NCBI GenBank assembly: GCA_947645195.1
Contig: CANSGD010000158.1
Coordinates: 620,001 to 684,000, forward strand
DNA from: Patellifolia procumbens
Taxonomy: Eukaryota > Streptophyta > Magnoliopsida > Caryophyllales > Amaranthaceae
Direction: 5' to 3'
DNA: 64,000 bases
Shown: piece by piece, positions 1 to 12,700 of the stretch
Numbering within the stretch: the first letter of the stretch is position 1
How the letters are laid out: each line of letters begins with the position of its first letter
Position numbers and translations under genes: made by a program
Notes under the pieces: model-generated
The model's database searches: none
What the model was told of the DNA's origin: nothing
What the model saw: the letters and a program-made list of their open reading frames with translations, nothing else

Positions 1-175
1 TTTTTTTGATGACGAGTCAAGTTCTTATTTTAGAAATAATTGCAATTTCCATATTTCGAAGGCAATTTTTGGGATAGAGCAAAGTCAAGAGGTCTCTAGA
101 TTCAGCATTGCTGGCCGCCTCGAAAGTCTAGTATGAACCCGGTCTATACTAAACTTATTATACATCAGGGCTAGG

Positions 176-440
176 TCCCAAAAGTTAAGGTTTTTTTTAT
201 CAAAAGTTAAATTTTTGCTCACCAAAAATTAAGGTTTCTTTATCAAAAGTTAAGAAATTTTAATTAAAAGTTAAGGTTTTATAATCAAAAGTTAAGTGTT
301 ATGAATGAAAAGTTAAGGTTTTTTAAGCAAAAGTTAATATTTTGTAATTAAAAGTTAAGGTTTAACAATCAAAAGTTAAGGTTTTGTAATCAAAAGTTAA
401 ATGTTAGGAAGGAAAAGTTAAGGTTTTATTATCAAAATAA
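176..440. repeat. Degenerate minisatellite, unit about 20 bp (AAAAGTTAAGGTTTT core)
   Basis: About twelve head-to-tail copies of a core reading AAAAGTTAAGGTTTT, each followed by a variable A/T spacer that often ends in ATC. The units differ by point changes and by 1-3 bp in spacer length, so the array is old or evolves by slippage. It has no coding potential. The flanks show no terminal inverted repeat that I can pair. Confidence 0.85.
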
Positions 441-2029
441 AACCCTAAAATTTTCCCCAATTCGATTTGATTGGGTGTTAAATCGGGATTTAACATTCCA
501 ATTTGTAAAAAGCATTTGAATTCCATGAAATTAAAACTTAAAAGAAGGGGATTTTATGCTTAAATATACCTAATTTTTGCTCACCCTTCTTCGATTTCTC
601 TCCCCCAACTGCAGATCTCGAATCATAGATTAAGAGAGAAGGCAGAGGTGGAAGATGTTGCGTTGGAGAAGCCGCCAGAAAACGGGTGTGTCTTAGTCCC
701 GCCGTAGTGCCGCGTGGTTGAGGGGAGTGAAGAGAGTGAGGGAAGGTTGTGGGTGGTGGTGGTTTAGGGGAAGGGGAGTGCAACTGTGCAGATTGGCGTG
801 GTGGTGATGGTGGTTTCAAAGAGGAGGAAGGAGAGCAGTGAGGAGAAGGAGTGAGGAGAGAGAGTGGGTCTACACTATTTTTAGTGTGGACCGGGTCCAT
901 ACAAGAGTTACTTCTGGCCGCCTCATTGAAAGTCTCCTAGGAGTACTTGTTTAAGACATGTCAGAAGTTACCACATTCGCTCAATTTGTTGCGAGATCCC
1001 TGTTGTTCTTTCAATAAATTCTATCCTAGATCTCATTTTAAGAAGGAGTGGTAGATTTTTAACGGTTATAGAGTATTATGTTTTAGTGACTGCAAATCAA
1101 GTTACGGGGATATTTGACTTGTAATAATGGGATGTTTGTATTAATGTTTAGATGTGTATTAATGTTTAGATGGACCGGTCAAGATAACTATTAGAAGCTA
1201 GTAAAAATCAATTTGGACTTTTGATTGAAAGAAAATAAAAACAATGACTATATATAAAATTTCTCGACTATTCAACTACATATATAAGATATATGCAAAT
1301 TAAAAAACTATTCGGAAGTCGGGATTTTTTTTTTGGCAATAAAGAACGAGGATGATTAGCCCAATATTGTTACCTTCAACACGTCTCCAAATGAACACTC
1401 ATTTATCTATAAACTGCATTTGAGATTTTTGCCTATGAAATCGCTCAATATTAGGCAAGAATATGGTTTCACCTTAAAGCATATGCCAGTTAGGCCCTTT
1501 TTTAATTGACCCATAATATATTAAAGGTTCCAAGCGAGGGCCGTAAAGGGAGTAGCCCATTTTAAAGACCAAAGATATTTCCACCTCAAAATCATGATAA
1601 TAAAGAAAATAGCTCCTTGACTTTATTAAGGTGAACAATTCTCTCAAATATTATCAATGTGAGATTATCACATGTGATGTTTTATGGGACGAAAACTTCA
1701 ACAATATGAAGCTAAAATTTTGTGTCCATATTAACAAAATCGAGTTTTTCAAATCGAACGTCAAACATATATTTTTTTCCCCCTAAACCCTTTTTTCCCA
1801 AGTCGGGCTTTGAAAATGGGTCAAATATTCTAGCCATATATAGGCAGACTACACTTAATCACCTCTAACCCTAGCCTTCATTCTTCTAAGAAATTCACAA
1901 ATCTAACCAATAAGTTAATTTTTCTTTAGTAAAACCACAAATACTTTTCGTTTGAAAACAAAATTACACACTCTCATCTCGAGCGCTGCCCAATTCCTAT
2001 CAGATATATAGAAAATTTGGCATCTATCA
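441..2029. other. Intergenic DNA, no gene recognised
   Basis: A minus-strand open frame of 120 codons at 900-538 is rich in Pro and Ser and lies in a GA-rich tract on the plus strand. It resembles no family I know and is probably low-complexity DNA. A 19-bp direct duplication (GTATTAATGTTTAGATG core) lies near 1138-1172. A TATATA motif at 1837-1842 could be a distant promoter element for the gene at 2419, but this is weak. Confidence 0.5.
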
Positions 2030-2240
2030 AGTTATTCGTAGTATATTTATAGGTACATATAGTATATTTTATAAATAATATAGTATATTTAACAAAAGTT
2101 TAAAGTAGTATATTTTCTTAATAAATTTAGAACTTACTAAACTTGTAGTATATATATATATATAGAAATGAAGTATACTTATAGAAAATTATAGTATATT
2201 TGTATCTGATAGATGTGAACCAAACATCTATCAGATATGA
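2030..2240. repeat. AT-rich cluster of AGTATATTT repeats upstream of the TPR gene
   Basis: The word AGTATATTT (or AGTATATAT) recurs about eight times between 2037 and 2205, including a TA dinucleotide run near 2147-2162. The cluster is framed by related ends: CTATCAGATATATAG near 1997 and ATCTGATAGATGTG near 2205, followed by an inverted copy at 2227-2240. The framing suggests a small AT-rich insertion rather than a promoter array, but no target duplication was identified. Confidence 0.5.
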
Positions 2241-2418
2241 ACTAAGCTTTCCCCCTCTCATATCCAACTAATTCTTATCAACCCTTTCCATTTTCCCTTT
2301 CGTCAAATCTTTTTCCATCAAAAAACACCTACAAAACCCCCCTTTTATCACTTCACCTTTCTTCAACAATCCCTCCCTTCTTCTCACACACATCTTGATT
2401 CCCTTGTCCAAAACAAAA

Positions 2419-4214
2419 ATGAGAGTAAACATTGCTCAAGCCACCGCTCCTTCTCTTTCACCACCTTCATCTCCACACAATGTTTACTCATCTTCATCCC
2501 TTTTTCCACCCAAGAAACTACGCCTCTATCGTTCTGCCTCCTCCATCTTCTCGTCTCCAACCCTTTGTCGCACTACTGATCAAAATCTTCGTAGATCATG
2601 TAGTGCTAGTTTTGATAACCCTGATTACACCCACCACCAAGATTTCACTCAAAAACAGCATACCAACCACACCCATAAGCTAAATATCCCTACTTTTCGA
2701 CGTAACACGGCTACTACAACGTCGTTTCGACACTCGGATACTCAAGTTGATGTTCTAGAGCCATCTTTGCTTGGCATTCGTCCTGAACCTCCTGATTGGC
2801 CTGCAAGAGATGCAATGATACGTGATTGTATCGCTTTACGAGCAAGTAGTATTGAGCTCCCTCTTTCTCTTAGGATGATCAAAATGAAGCAAAAGTTGTT
2901 GAGATTAGAGGAAGAGAGGGAAATTGGTGATCTTGAAGAACATATGAAAGATAGTCCTATTAGTAATGTGTGTTGTTCAACTTTGTATATTATAAGAGAG
3001 GTTCAAAGCCAAGCTTTGAAGAGTAGAGGGATTGTTTTAGATGAGGAAATTGATGATGGGATTGTGAGTAAAGTTCAAAGGGAAATGACATCTTCATTTA
3101 TTTGGTTGTTTAGGGAAGTTTTTGCTAAAACCCCTGATTTGATGTTGCAAGTTATGGTTCTTACTTCGAATTTCGCCACCCATTCACTTGAAAATATGCA
3201 ACCTTTACCAGAAACCCAAGAAAATTTGAAGAAAAGGGATGGTTTGGAGCATAATTCAAGAGATTGGGGAGTTGGGCATTTGGAATTAGGGGTGTCAACA
3301 AGAGAAGTTTTGGAAAAATTGGATGAGAGTGAAGTAGGGTTGTGGAATTCCATGGTTGAAGATGCGAATCGAATCGAACAAGGAGGTTATGTTGAGGATG
3401 AAGGTCTAAGATTTAATCATGTTTATCTTAAAGATTATGATGATAAGTTGAAGGAGAAGAAGTTTGAGTTTGTTTCACCAGTGGGAATTGAGATTGAAGG
3501 GGATGATTATGAGGAGTATTACAGGACTGACCTTCTTTACCAGATAGGTTTGTCTCAGGAGCCTAATAACACTCTCCTGCTGTCTAATTATGCTCAGTTC
3601 CTCTGCCTCGTTTTTCGGGATTACGACAGGTGAAATTTTTGCCATTGATTTCTATTGTTTGTGCTTGTTGACATGTTTAGAACTTTGCCATTTTTTGCAA
3701 TTGGAAGAGAGTGTAATGTTTGTCCTTGATTGATTTGGCAAGTTTAATGTTTTTTCTTAGTAGTAGTACACAAAAGCACTTCTCTTTGATTGGTAGATTG
3801 TAGGCTTGTTAGATGATAGTTATCTTTGTGGTATATTCTTATTCATTTACCTTCAGTAGTTTAGAGTAATCATATTGTGATGGTGTTTATGCACTTCAGG
3901 AGACTGATAGAACTATGTAATAATTCTTGTTCTTATACTTGTTTACTTGTTTCTTTGGTTTCGTCAGGGCTGAGGAATGCTTCAAGCGTGCAATACAATT
4001 GGATCCAACAGATGGGGAGATAATGACCCAGTATGCGAATTTTTTGTGGGTGGTGCGAAAGGACCTTTGGGGAGCCGAAGAGAGATTTCAACAGGCTACG
4101 GTGGCTGAACCCGACAATTCATATCATGCATCAAAATATGCAAGTTTCTTATGGAGCACGGGTGGTGAAGATACATGTTACCCTCTCGATCCTCCTTCTC
4201 GTGGCAAGAGCTAA
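2419..4214 (+). CDS. TPR-like superfamily protein, two exons (2419-3629, 3968-4214)
   Basis: The exons join to 1458 nt, giving 485 residues. The ATG at 2419 was chosen because the upstream in-frame triplet at 2395 is TTG; its context ACAAAAATGA is good for a plant start. Intron 3630-3967 has GT/AG ends and splits an Arg codon (GACAG|GTGAAA, CGTCAG|GGCTGAG). Residues 1-110 are Ser/Thr/Pro-rich. Residues about 130-330 are acidic and probably helical. From about residue 367 to the end come two to three TPR-like helical hairpins with the signatures LLSNYAQFL, DYDRAEECFKRAI and QYANFLWVVRKD. The ending STGGEDTCYPLD recalls plant TPR-like proteins of the Arabidopsis At1g07280/At2g29670 type (recalled, not searched). 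TPR units normally bind partner proteins; no catalytic motif is seen and the function is unknown. The C-terminus lies in a 120-bp duplication. Confidence 0.85.
3630..3967 (+). other. Intron 1 of the TPR-like gene
   Basis: 338 bp, T-rich, donor GTGAAA and acceptor TTTCGTCAG. Skipping the intron keeps the frame through DYDR|AEECFKRA, which matches the conserved TPR run. No embedded feature is seen. Confidence 0.85.
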
Positions 4215-4380
4215 CGAAGAAAGCCGAGCTCCTTGCAGGATTTCGGCAAGTTCTGCTCCGCAAATTTCTCATGGAGCACGGGCAGTGAAGCTACATGTTA
4301 CCCTCTCGGTCTTCCTTCTCGTGGCAAGAGCTAATTAGGGAAGCCGTGCAACTTGCAGGATTTCGGCAAGCTCTGCTCTG
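4141..4380 (+). repeat. 120-bp tandem duplication covering the TPR gene stop codon
   Basis: Copies 4141-4260 and 4261-4380 align over 120 bp with no gaps; I count 104 of 120 identical positions (about 87%). Each copy carries the sequence for FLWSTGG(or S)EDTCYPL and a TAA at the same place (4212 in copy 1, 4332 in copy 2). The period is 40 codons, so reading past the first TAA stays in frame through the second copy. Only copy 1 can be translated in the normal gene; copy 2 would be 3' UTR. Confidence 0.9.
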
Positions 4381-6721
4381 TGAATATTAGTCTCTTGTTC
4401 ATTCTTGGCTTGAATTCACCATGACACAATAGATTAATAGGGTAACATAATAAGGGCATATTAGTAGTACCATTGCCTATCTCTGAGAATTCCATTCTTG
4501 AGCCATTGGGTATCTTTTAGCGAGGCACTTGGGTGTTGGAATTTGATGCAATTGGCTTTGGTACCTCTGTTTATGTTGTGCAAGTAATTTGTAATTGTAA
4601 ATCTTGTATAGCTTATGTAATAAGCATAAACTATTGAAACCGAATACTTTATAATAAGCATACTCCATTCGTCCCATTTCATTCTATCCTTTCTGTTCAG
4701 CCTTTTGAAATCAATAACTATGTATAAATTCTCACAAATATATAACTAATCACATAATAGTAAGAGATTTGAATGTGCAATTTCCTTTCATCTTCTCTTA
4801 GTATAACATCTGCATAAATCAAAGAAATAAACGGCTAAAAGTACACATCTGTGACTGTGATCGTTCCTTCTGGTAAGATTTGCAGATGACATGCATCCAT
4901 TTGAATGTTTGTCACTCATGTCAAATTGGCTTGCACAATTGGTAAGGTTTTTAGGAGATTGTAAAAAATGAAAACCTACCTATAAAAGGAAACTTGTATC
5001 CTCCTCATAAGCCACAAAAGATGTTAACTTCTGATCTGCAAGTACATCAGGACTAAGCTTCGTGGTTCATCAATTGATCACAAAAAGATATTGTTGACTG
5101 AATCGTAGTTGGCATTTTCAAGTCTCAATCAGATCTTTATAAGCAACAGTTGAGAAATGAGGACACAGTCATTGTATCTGTCAGTCTAAATCCAACTCTA
5201 CTGAAGGATTCGATATACGACCCCTACACGATTCACCAAGGTGTACATTTAGATCCATTTTCATCGTATTCACACTAGATCACGAGTTTCTTCCACAATT
5301 ATAACTTTAAAATCAACAAGAGGCAAACATCATAGAGATGTCCCTAGATTACATTCTAGTGTAATAGTAGAGCCTTGCATTAAAGAATTCAGAGAAGACA
5401 CCAGATATTATGGTAAATTTGAGTTTTCTACAATCAGACCTCAAAATTACATAACTTGTACACATACGATTAATGTTTAAAATATGAAAACCCAAAACTA
5501 AAATCTAGCATAATAACAGGTGCAATTGATATCCAAAATCTAAGCAGGTATTTTTTTGTATTATATTACCCTAACTTCCTGCCTCGACAATCAGACCACA
5601 CATCCTCATGCACGTGTAGAATTGATCTCGATGCAGATTCATCCATGTTGTTCAGAAAAGCAGGGGGGGGGGGACTGTACTACTTTTTTCACATTCCGTC
5701 AATTACACATTCATTCACATTGTTGGGACAGGCAGGGAGCACGGGGTGGTAGCGCTCCGTCCATCTAAGTGCTGTACCGTTGCACATTCTGTTCAATAAT
5801 TTTGGGAGATGACAGGACCACCTCTTCTTCCATCAGTATTCACACGCTAGCATGCAGACACAACGGGGTCGGTAGCAATACACTTGAAAGACATTTCTAT
5901 CTCAAGTAGCGAAAGAAAATTCGGCGACACAGTCCACCCTATCCCATTTGTTCTTTGGTCCTGCGCTAACTATCTTAAATAATATCTATATATTATCTGC
6001 TAGATCTTAAAGACATGCAAAAAAAAAGTTCACAAAGCAACAATAATTGATAACAAGACGATGATGCACTTTTCTTTGTCCTTACTGAGTTGAGGGGTCA
6101 CTTTGATATCCGACCCTTTTGATTATTCGCTAGCCACCTTATCTTTAATAATATGTGATCTAATGTTTCTCACATGACAAATTGTATAATTAAAAAGGGT
6201 CCCCTCTTATTATATCATAACAACCCTGTTTATTGGATAAGGAAATGGCTAAGAAAAAAATCCGAAAAAGTAGGAAAAGAAAGCTCATCTCTGCATCACA
6301 CAGACCTAATCTAAAAATGAATAAAATTCAACTACCTACTATGAAGATATTTTTTTGTGCAATATGTCCCCACATCAGCACATCATCATATTAGTTGACA
6401 AAAGAGATACTTAAGAACACAAAAGTCTAAATCTTCTATTGATTTTGGATGATTCATTTCATACAAGGTTTTGGGAGATATTGAGAACAGAGTGCCGAAC
6501 ACTCAGTTGCCGAGAAACAGGGATCTTGATTAGAATGGGGGGATTACAGGTACGGTTACTGAACAACTGATCTACTTAATATTATAGACCCCCTGGTTTG
6601 TGGTTCCCTTATCTTCGTGGGATCAACTATCCAGATATAATACATGGTAAATGAACTAACTATATAAATGGTGAATGGACTATGCAGGACAAAATGAATA
6701 GGGGTAAGATGAAGCTGCACA
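4381..6721. other. Intergenic DNA between convergent genes
   Basis: It lies between the 3' end of the + strand TPR gene and the 3' end of the - strand GT64 gene, so it holds both 3' UTRs. At 4664 a sequence ACTCCATTCGTCCCATTTCA after TA looks like the left end of a Stowaway MITE without a partner. A run of ten G lies near 5663. No other gene, RNA or element is recognised. Confidence 0.5.
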
Positions 6722-9700
6722 TCACCAAAGCCAGGTGTTTCGGCTATCTATAGCTTTCATGGAAGTGGAAACCAAAGGCATTTTCCCAAACTCATCAACG
6801 AACCTGTTAATGCATTCGCTTCGTTTCTGGCTGTGACCTCCCAAGCTACTGATTCCCGTTGAACCGATTTCAAATATCTTGCCTGCAATACGTACACACA
6901 TGATTACTATTGTTAGATGCAAAGGAAAAGACTCGGGAGCCACATCGGTTTCAGAAGCAAATGAAACTAACGGGGTAGAAAAGATTAGTAAACAGAAGTA
7001 GGTTTATTGCTGAGACTATGGCTACTTGGCTAATTTTCATAAGCTAAGTTGTTGTCCCATGAGTCTAATGACGGCATTTTCATAGCTTCACCGTTGTGTG
7101 GGGGCCCCACAAGACCACAACCCTCATATCTCTTGTTTAGCGAACTAAAATTGGCCAAATAGAATTGACTTTTACTAAGGTATCACTAGAAGACACTCTG
7201 ATTTGACGAGCAAACATTAGAACAGACAGTAAGATTGCGTGACTTATGCTACTAGCATGCGGATTAAGCAAGTAAAAACCAAGAATGTTAACGAACTACG
7301 GGTATGTTTGGCCAATCTTCTAACAGGTGATGATTTATAATTAATCTTATTTACAATCAAAAAAATTGATTTCCAATTCTAGAAGCAATTCGAAACGGAA
7401 GCAACTTGTAATTTTTGGCCCATCTTTCACCTTAAAAGTTCTTTTTTCATATATGAACACTTCTTATTGGTCACATTCAACAAAATTAATTTTCATGTAT
7501 CAAAACTATTTTTATTCCCACCAAAAAACACCAACGCCCACATTATCATCTCCTATAATTCACCTTTAGTCATCTTGATATCACCATTAATGCTCACAGT
7601 CACAGCTAACTCCTCACATATTATCTTTTTCTTTCTCCCTTTTCTTGCCCATCAACCACTGCCCGCACAAGTCACCGAATACCATGACCTCAAAATAGCC
7701 CACAATAGCTTAGTAAAAATACAATAGAAAAAGGGAAGAGAAAAAGGAACATTATCTGCAAATTCACCTAGGAAGAAAGCTGAGCCTAGCAAATCTTGTA
7801 CACAACCAAATCTCTATATCTACCCACATGGAAACATACAAGTATACAACCCCCTAGAACCAAGTCTGCAAATTTACCCCAAAAAAAGAAGGTGCAATTA
7901 TATTGAAAAGGAAAGATGAAAGATGAGAGGGCAAGAATAGATGAGCATCAGATCATTGTTGAAGGAAAGAGGGAGAGACAAGATGGAAATAAGATCAAAA
8001 GAGAGATATGTAGGTGAAGTAAAAAAGTGGAGAAATGAACGGACATGTAAACAATGAAGAAAGAACTAATTTGATGGCATTACCAAACTATCTTGCCATT
8101 ATCAACTTTAGTAAGGTACTTAGGTCCAATAAGTAAAATTCATTAAATCCTAACACGAGAAACAAATTGTAAAAGCTACATCTTGGAGCTTCCAAAGTGG
8201 CTTGGGAGCTGATTTGGGTTTCATAAATCATGAGAAATCCTGCTTCTCCATATCCCCCTTGTTTGACCTTATTGTTGAACCCTAGTTTTAATGATGACAA
8301 AGGAATGAGAAATGATAAACCAATAACAGTGATCGGTCAACCTTGACCAAAATCAGAGACAGAAATGAAAGAATTGTAAATTTGGGTGATATAATATGGG
8401 ATTACAAAAACACTATACGGGACCTCACGAACCCTACATATATTCAGAATTTTTGAGTGTGATTGGAAGATTACCCAATCGATGTTATTGGTTGATGACT
8501 CTTCCAAAGGAATAAAGGAACAAACTATCTAATTGTCGGCGATTAAGGGAGTGGGAACAAGTGTTCAGGAACTTGAGTTTAGAAACTCAAGGAGTGGCCT
8601 TGAGAATAATTAGGTTGTACAAGGTGTTTGGCCTAATTAGAGGAAGAGTTTGAGTTTAAAATCCCTTATGGTCGACCTGTCGTTTCCTCGTGTTGGACCT
8701 AGGAAGTTTTTCTTCGTAAAATTCTTTCTTGTTCCTTTATCTTGTTTTAGTACTTTAGCTTAAATTCCACAAAAAGTACATTCATTTCCCACAACTACAA
8801 TTCACCCCCCTCTTGTAGTGTTCCTAGGGAAATAACACTTATTTCAGAATCTCATGCTGAGAAGCACTTTAAGAACCAGAACAAATGGGTCATGAAGCCT
8901 TCATATCAGTTGCCGAGGCAACTTACTTGGAACAGCAAATTTACCCCTATGTAAATCTTGACCTATAGGTTACATACCTCTAAGCAAAATGGTCACTATT
9001 CCTAATCTTACACATCATTAATCTGACGAGTTATAGAATATAAATTATGGTCTGTACTTGTTTTCCTTTTATTATTAAGGGTGGGATAAGAATAGTGGGA
9101 GTAGACTCGTCCGAGTTCCACACTTTGCATATGCATAGTCCAACTACTGTAATATTAAGGTTTGGCCCCTGTCCCTGGACTTCAGAATCCAGATTGCAGA
9201 CACCATGCAGAATCACCAAGTTCCACTTCTCCATTCTTAATGCTACCCTCTCAATTTGATGCCTTTTGTCTCAGATCAATCTATATTCTGAGTTTGAGAT
9301 AATTCACGGACACAATCAAGCACACTACTAGTATCTAGGATCTTCATCTGTAAAACAGTTAACTCAATTCATTAATGCTTGGGGATTTTCCTACCCAAAT
9401 CAATTGGAAATTTGAAACCCTGTTAAAAAGTTACTTTTAGAGCTTCTAAATATTAATAGCCGCAGCCCATACTTCCAACTTCGACGCATGTTGAGGACAC
9501 ATGAAGGAGATGTTCCCATGTAATTCAAGTAGTCCAAGATAACCTTGTCACACTGACTCACTGCTCCTTTATTTTTGTACAGCAAGAGAAAATGGTGCAC
9601 CAAAAATTTTGGGCCTCTACCAAACGTGTTAAATGAAGAGCAGTACTGTCAGATCATGGGTAAATCAATTTTAAACTTATAAGCTTCACTAACCAGAATA

Positions 9701-12700
9701 ACAAATAAACAAGTTTTCAACTAAGATGGGTTTGCACGGTAAGACAGCCTAAGAAAACCCGTGTCCTGCAAGAATTTACGAAACAGCTTATTCATAGTCG
9801 CCAGTCCACATTATGGTCACTTGTCAAATTCATCCAAATTCCACCTTCAAACTGTATTAAGGAAGTCCTGCTCAACAATACAAATTCATGTAATGTTGAT
9901 AAATGCGCCTTCTAACACTTACCTATCCATTCTATGAAAACAGGAAATAATGTGTACACCTCTCTCTATATATATATCCTAATGGCGAAATGCAAGAGGA
10001 CTAATAATAGGTATAGCAATTTCAAAACTGATAATAACGAATAACGTGATTGCATAACAGCCAGCAAAATCATCAGTGATTCTAGCCATCAAACTACATT
10101 GTTTCCATGCACCCAATAACATAAAAGGCATTTAACAACTCGAAGACTGAGAAATTGATGCAACAACTAATGGAACGAAGTATAGAGAAAGTTACTATGC
10201 TAACATATACTACCTGCTATATGGAGAAAGTTACGAACGTATGATGCTAACATATACTACCTCCGGGTTTTTTATTGTACCACATTGACTTTGACACTAA
10301 TCATATAATTCATTTTGACCTTTTTGAATCCTTTATAGTTTATACATAAAAAAACATGACTAACACATAGTCATGTGGAACCTTGTTAGAATCCTCTCGG
10401 TTAATACTTTCAATAAGTCAACTTTTTATAATTTTTACTTATACACAATTAAAGATATTAATTCTCAAAGTTGTATATTAGCAAACATGTCAAGGCCTTT
10501 TAGTACAAGTAAAAAACAAACAAATAGAAGAAGTATCACAAGAAGAATAGTAATTATGAACCACGAAAAAGCAAAGGAAACAGACGGCCAGATACAGATA
10601 CCAGTCATCTTCAAGTAAAGTTAGCTTCTATACAGAAGGTGATATGAAGTCTAATACGGAAGAGAATTCATCAGAGAACGAGAAAGCAATAATGACAGAA
10701 GATCATTGGGAACAAAAATCGATGCAGCAGCCCGATGAAACACACATTCATCAGCATATTAGAGTACAAAAAAAAGGTAAGATGATTGTAACTGGGAAAT
10801 CAAGATTAAACTTCATTCAGAAAACACAAGTTGAAAGATCATTCACCTTTCACCCAAATAGGAGGAGCACCAGTTGCATTTGCAACAAGAAACGACATTG
10901 CAATATCTTCACAATTCCTGCATGACCATTCCAACAGAAGATATGACAACACATTCAACAAATTAAAAATCACATTCGGCAAATATACAAGCCAGGCTGT
11001 ACCACAGGGTTAATAAATCTTAGTCCAACTACTGTCAAGAAGCTCCAATATGTACCTGTTACGAGCTACGAATTCTCTAAGGGATGCTGGCACCTCATTT
11101 GTGTACATTGCCAGATACTTTTTGTGGAAAAAAGCTGCCTTGGATAGAACCATACTGTAGGTACCCATCCACCAAACAGACCACCAACCTCCATAAGTAT
11201 AGTAATTCCTACTGCCTCTCTGTAGATAAATGTTAAAGTTAGCATATGAAAAGAATCGATTATTCCCATACGGCCATACTTGTAATGATGGCAGCCATGA
11301 TATCACACACAAGTACATATGAAAGCAGGAAATAAAGCTCAACTATACAGTGAACAATATTCTTGCAAACACCACCGGCAGTAACTTGCAAAGTCAATCT
11401 TCAAACACCAGCCTCACGTTTGTGCAAGAAATGCTTTTTATAGAGAAAAAGGGAGTTGAGGAAGGGTCAACTGCATGTTTGAGGACTAGCGTAGGACAAA
11501 ACCACCAGCATGAGCTGGCACCATCTAGAGGGGGTCTCATTACATGTCTTAACCAAGTTGTGCACCGTAAAGGTATAGCATATACATGTATTAGCGGCCT
11601 AACATAAATACATACAACTAAGTCCAATGGAACATGGAACAGAAATCCGTGTAAAGGTAGAACCTCCTTTCTCATATTGGAATTGTGACTGAAGAAAAAA
11701 GCAGAGGACAAAGACAAAGGCAGAGAGCTAATCCTATGCAACATTCAAATTTCCATGTATTCCAACGACATAAAGAGTAAGTCTTGACAGCCTATCCATA
11801 GGCTTATTGATAGACCGTGGTAAAATCAAAGGTAGAAGGATAACCCAAGAGAATTCAGAATTCAGATCTTCGACTGGAAAATCCTACCAGCTCATGTACT
11901 TTCTAGTTCTTTTTTTTTAAAAGATGTATATTATAATTCTTAGTTGAAAAATAGAACACTCTCAAGTGTTGGAAAAACACAGTAGTGCTTCTTTCCAGAT
12001 ATGTGCAGAGAACAACACATCATATATGATTTAAGTTAGATATGATACAGCTCCAAGGCAGACATCAGGCCTTGCACATAGAAGGCTACAAAGTCCTTAG
12101 ACCTAGCACACACAGAATAAAGCAGCTCACAAAATACAAGGAAAAGGAGACAGATATGCATACCGTTTGATCCAACCAATGCATGCGTGGTACAAATCCA
12201 ACCATTGCATCAGGAGCACTCAACCATACACTAAATGCAAGTTCGACAGAAGAACAAGGAAATATGACATCATCATCAATTGAGAAGACCACATCTGTTT
12301 TCAAATCCTTAATTTCTTTAAATCTATTGTTCAAATTGTCTTCTTTATTAATGTCGAATTTCAGTTCAATCTCTCGTCCACTATTTAAGTTTTTCTGCAC
12401 AACATGTTCTAAAATATGAACAAGAGACTCTGATGGAGGATTGGGCTCACTCCATACGACGTGTATAGAGTCCAGTCGAAGACATGCTGCATAGTGAGAG
12501 ATGGATTTCTTCAATAGATCATTCCTCTTCCAGGTATTTATTAAAAGTGTATATCCCTTCCTGCAACAGCAGACCAGTCAGATACATGGGCATTACATGG
12601 CAGACCACACAGAATGCATCAAAAAATTTACTATCAAAGCTGCATATATATCCATTATTGACAAAGAAATGGCTCCATACTTTCAGAGACTTCACGGACT

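Noticed and set aside
538..900. 120-codon minus-strand open frame as a gene
   Set aside because: Pro/Ser-rich translation of a GA-rich tract, no domain, no splice context, next to minisatellite DNA.
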